From contig JAUVBO010000044.1 in the NCBI GenBank assembly GCA_030591195.1, positions 1 through 9,855 on the forward strand: a stretch of 9,855 bases of DNA, written 5' to 3'. The stretch is from Pseudomonadota bacterium. GTDB taxonomy: Bacteria > Myxococcota > Polyangia > GCA-2747355 > JACKDQ01. Each line of letters begins with the position of its first letter. Within the stretch, counting starts at the first letter, position 1. Positions 1 to 5,808 of the stretch are shown piece by piece. The notes below the pieces were generated by a model. That model made no database searches, was not told where the DNA came from, and saw nothing but the letters and a program-made list of their open reading frames with translations. A program made the position numbers and the translations under genes.

Positions 1-72
1 GAGCAGCATCGGCGCGAGAAGATAGTACCATTGGTCGGCGACCACATCGTGCGACCGCGCAGTGTAGATCAT
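1..72 (-). CDS. N-terminal fragment of a divergent, unidentified protein (runs off the left edge)
   Basis: On the minus strand an ATG at 72-70 opens a frame that continues without a stop to base 1, giving 24 residues that begin MIYTARSHDVVADQWYYLL and end in APMLL. The codons are typical of this genome (GCG, GTC, GCC, CTC). The plus-strand frames over the same bases either hit a stop or use rare codons such as ATA and AGA. The residues become hydrophobic towards the edge, as in a protein with an N-terminal membrane segment. The D-x-W/Y-x-x-L-x-P pattern faintly recalls the start of phosphatidylserine decarboxylases, but 24 residues are too few to name it. The ATG overlaps the annotated ATG of the rightward UbiA gene, so one of the two starts may be wrong. 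No strong Shine-Dalgarno is visible; a G-rich stretch lies about 11 bases upstream. Confidence 0.4.
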   Translation of the reverse strand, partial: MIYTARSHDVVADQWYYLLAPMLL

Positions 73-964
73 GTCCAGCGAGCCCCACCACCCGACCGCC
101 GACGACCGGACCGCGGACCACCGGACCGACGATGACCGCGCCGACGCCGTGAACCCGGTCCTCGCCGCTCTCCGAATCACCTGGGAGTCGTTCGCCTACC
201 GTGTACGCAAGCGCGAGCTGAACAACCTGCCGGTGACGGTGTCGATGATGCTCGCCTTCTCGCTGCCGTGGGGCGACCTGGCCTACCGCTCGGCCTACTC
301 GCTGGCGCTCAACATCTTCGTCTATCTGCTCAACGACTACTGCGACATCGACGTCGACCTCGCGTCGCCGCAGAAGGACCAGCCAAAGACACGCTTCTTC
401 GCAGCAAACCGTGGCGCCGGGGTCGGCGCGCTCGTCGGCCTGGCGCTGCTGCTGCTCGGCAGCGCGCTGCTACACTCCTGGCTGCTCACCGCGGTCTTCG
501 CCTTCAACGCGATCCTGATCTTCTTCTATTCGATGTGGCTCAAGCGCTGGCCGATCGTCGACCTGGTGGCGATGGTGCTCTGGGGGGCCGGGATGACCGC
601 CGTCGGCGCGCCCGGCACGCCCACCGGCTGGCGCCTGATCGGCTTGCTCGCGCTGCTCTGCAGCTGCTACGAGGCGATCCAGATCGTCCGTGACGAGCCG
701 GACGATCGGGAGGCTGGCGTGGTCAGCACCGCGGTGCTGCTGGGCGCTCGCCGGGTAGCCTGGATCTTCCGCGGACTGGTCGTCGTCAGCGTCGCCTACG
801 GCTATTTCGTCGTCGGCAGCCTCGTCTCGCTGGCCTTCGCCGCGGCGCTGCCGCTGCCGCTGAGCGTGGAGCATGCAAACCGTACCTGGGACCTGACGCG
901 GCTGCTGTTCGGCGTCGCCTGGCTCGGGCTTCTGGCCCAGGTCTACTTGGGCTATCTTCTCTGA
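71..964 (+). CDS. UbiA-family polyprenyl transferase (membrane)
   Basis: This 297-residue polytopic membrane protein carries both aspartate motifs of the UbiA superfamily, which bind Mg-diphosphate of an isoprenoid donor. Motif 1 is NDYCDIDVD (N88, D89, D92, D96). The second is D208-E-P-D-D212, followed by the usual G-V-x-S-T stretch and a leucine-rich helix. The Y-x-x-x-x-K signature between them is Y153 to K158. About seven to nine hydrophobic helices fall between residues 55 and 297. UbiA enzymes prenylate quinone precursors, haem, chlorophyll or glycerophosphate, or (DPPR synthase type) phosphoribosylate decaprenyl phosphate; the motifs alone do not separate these. Two GT-C-like genes start 33 bases downstream, so a role in supplying a lipid carrier or lipid-linked sugar is plausible but inferred. 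Residues 1-26 are a polar, Asp/Arg-rich tail made by a 15-base repeat. GTG at 149 (Val27) is an alternative start, which would leave room for a promoter between this gene and the leftward gene. Neither start has a clear Shine-Dalgarno. Confidence 0.85.
   Translation: MSSEPHHPTADDRTADHRTDDDRADAVNPVLAALRITWESFAYRVRKRELNNLPVTVSMMLAFSLPWGDLAYRSAYSLALNIFVYLLNDYCDIDVDLASPQKDQPKTRFFAANRGAGVGALVGLALLLLGSALLHSWLLTAVFAFNAILIFFYSMWLKRWPIVDLVAMVLWGAGMTAVGAPGTPTGWRLIGLLALLCSCYEAIQIVRDEPDDREAGVVSTAVLLGARRVAWIFRGLVVVSVAYGYFVVGSLVSLAFAAALPLPLSVEHANRTWDLTRLLFGVAWLGLLAQVYLGYLL
101..145 (+). repeat. Three imperfect 15-base tandem repeats
   Basis: Three consecutive 15-base units, GACGACCGGACCGCG, GACCACCGGACCGAC and GATGACCGCGCCGAC, encode DDRTA, DHRTD and DDRAD in the N-terminal tail of the UbiA protein. 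The units keep the reading frame. The tail would be a disordered charged extension if translated; otherwise the repeats are non-coding sequence between two divergent genes. Confidence 0.7.
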
Positions 965-980
965 GCTAGCGTCCTGGTCC

Positions 981-992
981 AGCTCGCGAGCT
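981..992. other. Perfect 12-base palindrome in the UbiA/glycosyltransferase gap
   Basis: AGCTCGCGAGCT is its own reverse complement and fills much of the 33-base gap. The 7-mer GAGCTAG occurs at 963-969, overlapping the UbiA stop, and again at 988-994. It could be a small operator or an mRNA hairpin near the start of the next gene. It has no T tract and is not a good terminator, so read-through from the UbiA gene is expected. Confidence 0.45.
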
Positions 993-997
993 AGACG

Positions 998-3082
998 ATG
1001 AGCCACGGAAACCTCGACAGACGTCGATTCAGAGCAATCTTCGCCGCGATCTACGCCGCGCACCTCGGCCTCTGCGTCTATGTCTTCCCCGCCAGCGTGC
1101 TCTTCGGGGACCTGCCTTACGGCCTCCCCGACTACCAGACTCACTACCAACAGACGAGCACCCTGATCCCGGTCCTCGAGCAGTACGGCAAGCTCTGGGC
1201 CTACGACCCGCACCTGCTGGCGGGCGTGCCGGTGGGCCTGATCTTCGACGTCGACAACAAGGCTCACTTCCTCTTCACCTACGGTCTGACCCGCCTCGGC
1301 GTCCCGCGACCGGTGGCCTTCAACCTGTTCACCCTGCTGACGACGCTGTTGCTGCCGCTGTCACTGTGGCTCGCCGCGCGCCTGCTGCGCCTCGGGCGGC
1401 GAGCGGAGCTGTTCGTCGTCGGCCTGGCGATCCTGCTCTGGCACTTCGACTCGACGACCAGGCATTGCTGGGCGGGGGGGATGGTCTCCTTCGCCACCGT
1501 CTCACACCTGTCGCTGCTGGTGATCGCGCTCTACTACCGGATGCTCGAGGCGGCCGCCGGCCGCCGGGCGGAGCAGGCGGGAGAGCCGGCACCAGCGACC
1601 GAGGAAGCCCCGGTGAGCAAGACGGGGGCGCTGCGCTACCTGCTGGCGTTGCTCCCATTGCTCTCGCTGGTGCTGCTGATCCACGTCTGGGCCTTCGCGA
1701 TCCTCGTCGTCCCCCTCGTCGGCCTCTACGCCAAACGAGCGCGCCAGATCGACCGTCGCGGCCACGCCGAGGTGTTCGGGCTGGCGCTCTTCGCCCTGGC
1801 GGCGAACCTCTTCTGGCTCTGGCCAGCGCTGATGCACTTCGATCTCGTCGCGCCCTCGGGCAAGGTCGGCCAGGCGACGCCGCTGTTCTTTTTCTGGGAC
1901 TACTTCGAGCTGCTGGTCAACCCGGTCACCACCGGGTTCATCGAGCCGCGGACCGGCTGGCGCTTCGTCGCCCTCGGCGCGACTGTCGGCACGCTCTGGG
2001 TCTGGCGCCGCGAGCGCCTGGCCGACGGCCGGCTCTTCATCGGCCTGCTGACGATCTGCTGGCTCTACGGCATGACCTACCTCGCCGCGCTGATTCCGGG
2101 GCTGCGCGAGACCGAGCCCTACCGCTTCGTCGTCCCGAGCGTGCTCGCCGCGGCGCTCTTCGGCGGGCCCTGGCTGGCGCGAGTCCTTCGCCTCGATCAG
2201 CTCCGGGCCTTGCCGAGCGCCTCCCGCGGGCTGCTGTTGCTGGCGCTGGTGCTGCTGATCCCACGGGCAGCCGCGGGCGTGTTCCAGTTCTTTCCGCAGA
2301 TCCACCCGAAGCCGAAACATCCGCCGATCAGGCCCCCTGAAGGGGTCAGGCCGCCCAACCGGCCCGTGCTCCCACTGGCGCCGACCCCGCCCACGTTCAA
2401 GCCGAAGACCTTCCGGCTGGTGCCGGTGCTCTCCGATCAGCTCAAGCTGGCGACCTACCTGCGAACCCTGCCGACCGACGAGGGCCGGGTGCTGATCCAG
2501 CACTGGGCGGTGGGTGAGCTGATGCGATGGGGCACCGAGCTGCCGATCATCGGCGGCTTCCCCGATCGGCGCCTGATCCACGAGGCGGCGTTCATCTTCC
2601 GCGACACGCCCGAGGACCCTCGCTACTGGGGCGACGAGCTGGCCCGCTACCTGGTCCGCTACAACATCCGCTACTTCGTCGCCACCGACCGGGGCTACGA
2701 GATGGTCGAAGCCCGACGTGACCTCCTCGAGCCGATGAAGATGATCGAGGCCCACCGCGTCTACCGCGTCAAGCACCCCGGCAGCTACTTTCAGCGCGGC
2801 ACGGGGAAGGTCAAGGCAGCGATCAACCGGATCGAGGTCAGCGACGCGCGCCCGGCGCCAGGGACCCAGCTCCTCGAGCTCAAGTTCCACTACATGCGCT
2901 CGCTGCGTTGCCGCCCGGTCAGCAGCGGCCGTGATGCCGCCCAGGTCGTCGGTGGACGGACCGATGCCACCCGCGGCTGCCGGCTGAGCCGCTTGCCGAT
3001 CCCGCGCGACCCGGTTGGCTTCATCCGTGTCGAGGGCACCCCCACGCTCCCCGCCCGCTTCGTCATCGAGCACAGATACTGA
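998..3082 (+). CDS. Polytopic membrane glycosyltransferase-like protein (GT-C / PTPS-related membrane family), copy 1
   Basis: The product has 694 residues with about ten hydrophobic helices between residues 10 and 430, then a soluble C-terminal region. After the first helix comes a loop with D45-Y-Q-T-H49 and then YDPHLLAGVP (69-78). An acidic residue in this first extracytoplasmic loop is typical of GT-C glycosyltransferases, which use polyprenyl-phosphate sugars. E373-P-Y-R-F (Arg376) precedes a late helix, as in membrane proteins of the '6-pyruvoyl-tetrahydropterin synthase-related' family, a name that does not reflect their function. Residues 435-472 form a Pro-rich linker. The soluble part contains V505-G-E-L-x-x-W and L515-P-I-I-G-G, elements seen in YfhO-like proteins. 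The next gene encodes a paralogue with the same landmarks in the same order. This copy has about 20 extra residues near 641-660, between C638 and C661. A run of seven G lies at 1474-1480. ATG 998 is the first good start after the UbiA stop. The sugar and acceptor are unknown. Confidence 0.75.
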   Translation: MSHGNLDRRRFRAIFAAIYAAHLGLCVYVFPASVLFGDLPYGLPDYQTHYQQTSTLIPVLEQYGKLWAYDPHLLAGVPVGLIFDVDNKAHFLFTYGLTRLGVPRPVAFNLFTLLTTLLLPLSLWLAARLLRLGRRAELFVVGLAILLWHFDSTTRHCWAGGMVSFATVSHLSLLVIALYYRMLEAAAGRRAEQAGEPAPATEEAPVSKTGALRYLLALLPLLSLVLLIHVWAFAILVVPLVGLYAKRARQIDRRGHAEVFGLALFALAANLFWLWPALMHFDLVAPSGKVGQATPLFFFWDYFELLVNPVTTGFIEPRTGWRFVALGATVGTLWVWRRERLADGRLFIGLLTICWLYGMTYLAALIPGLRETEPYRFVVPSVLAAALFGGPWLARVLRLDQLRALPSASRGLLLLALVLLIPRAAAGVFQFFPQIHPKPKHPPIRPPEGVRPPNRPVLPLAPTPPTFKPKTFRLVPVLSDQLKLATYLRTLPTDEGRVLIQHWAVGELMRWGTELPIIGGFPDRRLIHEAAFIFRDTPEDPRYWGDELARYLVRYNIRYFVATDRGYEMVEARRDLLEPMKMIEAHRVYRVKHPGSYFQRGTGKVKAAINRIEVSDARPAPGTQLLELKFHYMRSLRCRPVSSGRDAAQVVGGRTDATRGCRLSRLPIPRDPVGFIRVEGTPTLPARFVIEHRY

Positions 3083-3101
3083 GACGGGGGACCGCGAGCC
3101 G

Positions 3102-5081
3102 ATGACCGACGAGGAGCACCCCCCACCCAGCGACCCGGCAACCGTCAGGCGACGCTGGGTCCTGCTCGCCTTCGCCGGCGTGCTGGGCTTGCACCTCGGG
3201 CTGCTCGGGTACTACGCCCCACCCCGGGTGATGTTCTCGAACACGCCGGTCTACACCATCGACTACTCGCTGCATTTCTACCAGGTCGACCGGGCGAAGA
3301 AGGCCTTCGACGACGCAGGCCGGCTCTGGGGCTACGACCCCCACGTGCTCGCCGGCCAGCCCGCCGGCGCCATCGAGGACCTGAGCAGCAAGTCGCTCGA
3401 GCTGTTCGTCATCGCCGCCGACCGGCTCGGCGTGCCTGCGGGATTGGCCTTCAACCTCTACATCCTGCTGGTTCACCTGCTGGTGCCTTTCATCGGCTAT
3501 CTCGCGGCGCGCCTGTTTGGCGTCGCCCCGCTGCGGGCGGTGATCGTCGCGCTACTCTGGGTCCTGCTCTGGTTCTTCGACTCCTTCCTCCACTGGGTCT
3601 GGTACTGCGGGATGATCTCCTGGGCGGCCACGTCCTACCTCGTGGTGCTGCTGGTCGCCTTGCTCTACCGGACCCTCGCCGGACTCCGCCGCGGGCCCCC
3701 CGAGCGGGCGCCCACGGTGCCGCCGGCCCGGATCCACCACTGGCTGGGGCTCGTCTTGCTGGCGGCGCTGGCGATGCTGATCCACCCCTTCGCCTGCGTC
3801 GCCCTGCTGCTGCCGTGCCTCGGGCTCTATCTTCGCCACCGCCGCGAGCTCGCCCTCCACCAGCACGCGCTGCTCTGGCTGGCGGTGCTCGGCGCCCTGG
3901 CGACGACCCTGATCTGGCTCGTACCGGCGCTCGAGCTGCGCCACTACATCATGGACTCGACCAGCTTCCTCAAGCCGACGCCGGTCCACGCCCTGCTCGA
4001 CTTCCTCGACGTGATGATGCCCGAGATGGAGACCGGCGGCCCGGTCCGCACGATGCTGCGGATGCTCTGCTTCGTCGCGGCTGGCTTCTGCCTCTACCGC
4101 TGGCGCAACGAGCGCGACGGCCGCTTCTTGCCGTTGATCCTGCTGCTCGGCGGCGCCATCGCCTGGGCCTACTTCGGCGGGCTGTTCTGGATCACCAAGC
4201 AGATGCAGCCTCACCGCCACATCTCCCCGGCCACGCTGGCCGCCGCGATCCCGGCCGCGGTGCTGCTCGCCGAGCTCTTCTCCCGCGCCGGTCTCCGCCG
4301 CCTCGACCGGCGCGCGCGGATCATCCTCGTCCTCGCGCTGGTCCTCGCCGTGCCGCGCCTGGTGCGCACCGCGCTCTACTACATGCCGGAGCTGATCCCC
4401 CGCTCCTCCACCGACCTGCCCGCGGCCGTGGCCCAGGGCAACCTTCCCTCAGGGCTCGCCGGGCTCAACGAGCCGCGACCGTACCGGATGGGTCACACCC
4501 CCGTCCCCCCCCACTTCGCCAGGGTTCGCGCCTGGCTGCTGCGCAACCACCGCGGGGGACGGGTGCTGGTGGAGAACTACGAGCTCGGCGAGTACCTCGC
4601 CTGGTCTACCGACCTACCGATCCTCGGCGGGCTCAAGGAACGCAACGTCCCCCACGTCGACGCCAACCAGTTCCGGATCAACCGCGACGGCTACCTCCCT
4701 CCGGCGGAGCTCGCGGCCTACTTCGAGCGTTACGCGGTGAGCCTGGTGGTAACCACCGCGATCAGGCGCAAGCTCGAGTGGCGCAACAAGCTGCTCGAGT
4801 TCCGTGTCCTGCTCGATCCGCACCGGGTCTACGAGACCACGACCAAGGTCAGCTACTTCGCCCGCGGATCGGGCACCGTGCACCAGGCGTTCAACCGGAT
4901 CACGGTCGAGGACGCCAGCGGCCCCGAAGTGGTGCTGCGCTTCCATTGGCTGGAGACGCTCCGCTGCCGGCCGGGCTGCAAGGTCGAGCGCCAGCGGGTC
5001 AAGGGTGACCGCGTCGGCTGGATCCGGGTGGTCGATCCACCACGCCGGTTCGAGATCTACAACAGCTACCGCTTCCGCTAA
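3102..5081 (+). CDS. Polytopic membrane glycosyltransferase-like protein (GT-C / PTPS-related membrane family), copy 2
   Basis: The product has 659 residues and is paralogous to the gene just upstream. Shared landmarks are D54-Y-S-L-H58 after helix 1, LWGYDPHVLAGQPAG (75-89), Q369-P-H-R-H before a late helix, LGEYLAWSTDLPILGG (495-510), and the C-terminal RCRP-to-GWIRV segment. About ten hydrophobic helices lie between residues 17 and 425, followed by a roughly 230-residue non-membrane domain that is probably extracytoplasmic. ATG 3102 is preferred: it follows the previous stop by 19 bases with a GGGGG stretch at 3086-3090, whereas the in-frame TTG at 3015 would put 29 Ser/Pro-rich residues inside the upstream gene. 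Spacing implies co-transcription with copy 1 and the UbiA gene. Two diverged copies might transfer different sugars or form a heteromeric pair. A run of eight C occurs at 4505-4512. Its stop directly abuts that of the leftward lipoprotein gene, with no terminator between. Confidence 0.75.
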   Translation: MTDEEHPPPSDPATVRRRWVLLAFAGVLGLHLGLLGYYAPPRVMFSNTPVYTIDYSLHFYQVDRAKKAFDDAGRLWGYDPHVLAGQPAGAIEDLSSKSLELFVIAADRLGVPAGLAFNLYILLVHLLVPFIGYLAARLFGVAPLRAVIVALLWVLLWFFDSFLHWVWYCGMISWAATSYLVVLLVALLYRTLAGLRRGPPERAPTVPPARIHHWLGLVLLAALAMLIHPFACVALLLPCLGLYLRHRRELALHQHALLWLAVLGALATTLIWLVPALELRHYIMDSTSFLKPTPVHALLDFLDVMMPEMETGGPVRTMLRMLCFVAAGFCLYRWRNERDGRFLPLILLLGGAIAWAYFGGLFWITKQMQPHRHISPATLAAAIPAAVLLAELFSRAGLRRLDRRARIILVLALVLAVPRLVRTALYYMPELIPRSSTDLPAAVAQGNLPSGLAGLNEPRPYRMGHTPVPPHFARVRAWLLRNHRGGRVLVENYELGEYLAWSTDLPILGGLKERNVPHVDANQFRINRDGYLPPAELAAYFERYAVSLVVTTAIRRKLEWRNKLLEFRVLLDPHRVYETTTKVSYFARGSGTVHQAFNRITVEDASGPEVVLRFHWLETLRCRPGCKVERQRVKGDRVGWIRVVDPPRRFEIYNSYRFR

Positions 5082-5459
5082 TCAGTGACAGACGAAGAGG
5101 TAGCCGCGGACGCGGCAAGCGCACATCGGCTTGGCGACGCCAGCGTTGTGGGGCTCGCACGGCGCGGTCTCGTCAGCGGGACACCCGGTGTGTCCGCAGA
5201 ACTCGTCGTCCGAGAGGGTGTAGTGATCGGGGTGCAGGGTCGAGCTAGCCTCGCCGGGATCGGGGTCGATCGCCGGCCTGAGGCGGTGGGGCTGCTCCGG
5301 GGCGATCGCGGCACGGAGCAACTGGTCTCCGTCGACGTCGACCTGTAGCGCGGTGTGCTGGCCGTGTTGCTCCTGGCCGAGCTCCCAGCCGTCGCCCACC
5401 TCGCCGCCGCAGCCGAGCAGGGTGACGGCCAGTACGCTTAACAGTGCCAGGCGCCTCAC
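5082..5459 (-). CDS. Small cysteine-rich lipoprotein, function unknown
   Basis: The product has 125 residues from a GTG start. Residues 2-17 form a lipoprotein signal: Arg2-Arg3, a hydrophobic core, then L14-L15-G16-C17, with Gly at +2, which would favour the outer membrane in Enterobacteria. The mature part is acidic and polar to about residue 85. A compact tail follows with six cysteines (C88, C93, C101, C113, C115, C124), enough for three disulfides or a small metal site. I do not recognise the family. GTG 5459 is chosen because it puts the signal peptide at the N-terminus and has AAAGGGA upstream; the open frame reaches back to 5588, but that would add 43 polar residues before the signal. 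The gene runs against its neighbours, has its own promoter and structured leader, and ends tail to tail with the glycosyltransferase-like gene with zero bases between stops. Being opposed to the envelope cassette, it is probably not in that operon. Confidence 0.72.
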   Translation of the reverse strand: MRRLALLSVLAVTLLGCGGEVGDGWELGQEQHGQHTALQVDVDGDQLLRAAIAPEQPHRLRPAIDPDPGEASSTLHPDHYTLSDDEFCGHTGCPADETAPCEPHNAGVAKPMCACRVRGYLFVCH

Positions 5460-5475
5460 GGGACACCGTCCCTTT
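5460..5475 (-). promoter_or_regulatory. Ribosome binding site of the lipoprotein gene, inside a small hairpin
   Basis: Read on the minus strand, AAAGGGACGGTGTCCC lies directly before the GTG start. The apparent Shine-Dalgarno AGGGA overlaps the left arm of a perfect 5-base stem, GGGAC/GTCCC, with a 3-base loop (5460-5472). If it folds, the site is partly masked, so initiation could depend on an opening signal or on translation through the leader. Confidence 0.45.
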
Positions 5476-5565
5476 CTTGAAGAGATCTTTCGTTCGCTCT
5501 CCGCTCGGCGCAGCCTCTCCGCAACTGGACCGACCAGCACAGAATCGCCAAGTTTAGTAAGGTGA

Positions 5566-5582
5566 CGCTCCAAACCGGAGCG
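5566..5582 (-). other. Leader hairpin of the lipoprotein transcript
   Basis: CGCTCC (5566-5571) and GGAGCG (5577-5582) are exact inverted repeats with a 5-base loop. They lie about 20-40 bases after the predicted transcription start, so they would fold at the 5' end of the lipoprotein mRNA. Further along the leader an 8-base direct repeat, CTCTCCGC in plus-strand reading, occurs at 5497-5504 and 5515-5522. Confidence 0.5.
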
Positions 5583-5609
5583 CATCAATCGAAACTACCC
5601 CTAAAGTTT

Positions 5610-5639
5610 ATGATATCTTAGAGGAGCACCCGCTGTCAA
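5610..5639 (-). promoter_or_regulatory. Sigma-70-type promoter of the lipoprotein gene
   Basis: On the minus strand TTGACA (5639-5634) is a perfect -35. It is followed after 18 bases by TATCAT (5615-5610), which matches five of six -10 positions. Transcription would start near 5603, leaving a leader of about 145 bases before the GTG at 5459. The promoter lies in a distinctly AT-rich island (about 5584-5680) in an otherwise GC-rich window. This is the best promoter visible here. Confidence 0.7.
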
Positions 5640-5720
5640 CCTTAGCCATTCGACGAGTTTTGCGGGTCTTTTAGTGGTACGCCCCACGGGAGCGCCAGGG
5701 TTACGGTCCTGTCGCCTCCA

Positions 5721-5755
5721 GCCCTGCCCTGCCCAGCCCTGCCCTGCCCTGCCCT
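5721..5755. repeat. Pentanucleotide tandem repeat (GCCCT), seven units
   Basis: Seven head-to-tail 5-base units fill this stretch. Six are GCCCT and the third is the variant GCCCA. It lies upstream of ribF and outside coding sequence. Short perfect repeats of this kind tend to change copy number by slippage, which here would alter the length of the ribF leader or its promoter spacing. I see no protein-coding reading for it. Confidence 0.9.
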
Positions 5756-5808
5756 GCTACACCCGAACGCTTGCGCCGTCGCGAATCGGCTGGTAGAGGT
5801 CAGACGTG

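Larger units (their letters stand above)
5583..5808. other. Divergent intergenic region between the lipoprotein gene and ribF
   Basis: With the lipoprotein leader, 5460-5808 is a stretch of about 350 bases without a convincing gene. It holds, from left to right, the structured leader, the AT-rich promoter island, a stretch around 5641-5715 with a minor inverted repeat (GTGG 5674-5677 with CCAC 5684-5687), the GCCCT tandem repeat, and the AGAGG ribosome binding site of ribF at 5795-5799. On the plus strand TATGAT (5609-5614) resembles a -10 and overlaps the leftward -10, but no good -35 is found at normal spacing. No clear terminator or known riboswitch was seen. Confidence 0.55.

Noticed and set aside
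2328..2352. TCAGGCC direct repeat and CCCCT/AGGGG inverted repeat as a mobile-element or recombination site
   Set aside because: It lies within the Pro-rich linker of an intact reading frame and is explained by repeated Arg-Pro-Pro codons.
1502..3073. 523-codon open frame on the minus strand inside the first glycosyltransferase-like gene
   Set aside because: Its translation is Gln/Glu/Asp/Arg-rich low complexity, typical of the complement of a GC-rich gene, and the plus-strand frame has clear membrane helices and a paralogue.
3015..3101. Upstream TTG start for the second glycosyltransferase-like protein
   Set aside because: It would overlap the upstream coding region by 68 bases and add 29 Ser/Pro-rich residues; ATG 3102 has a G-rich site upstream and normal spacing.
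3815..5008. 397-codon alternative plus-strand frame inside the second glycosyltransferase-like gene
   Set aside because: Ala/Arg/Pro-rich frame-shifted shadow with no recognisable domain; the overlapping real frame matches copy 1 throughout.
5460..5588. Longer lipoprotein frame starting at 5588 or ATG 5585
   Set aside because: It would bury the signal peptide behind 43 polar residues and start within about 20 bases of the predicted transcription start without a ribosome site.
5658..5690. Rho-independent terminator between the lipoprotein gene and ribF
   Set aside because: The GTGG/CCAC stem is only four bases, and the T-rich stretch lies on the wrong side for the plus strand; the minus strand has A, not T, after it.
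5583..5808. FMN riboswitch upstream of ribF
   Set aside because: None of the conserved FMN-element blocks are recognisable, and much of the space is occupied by the promoter island and pentamer repeat.
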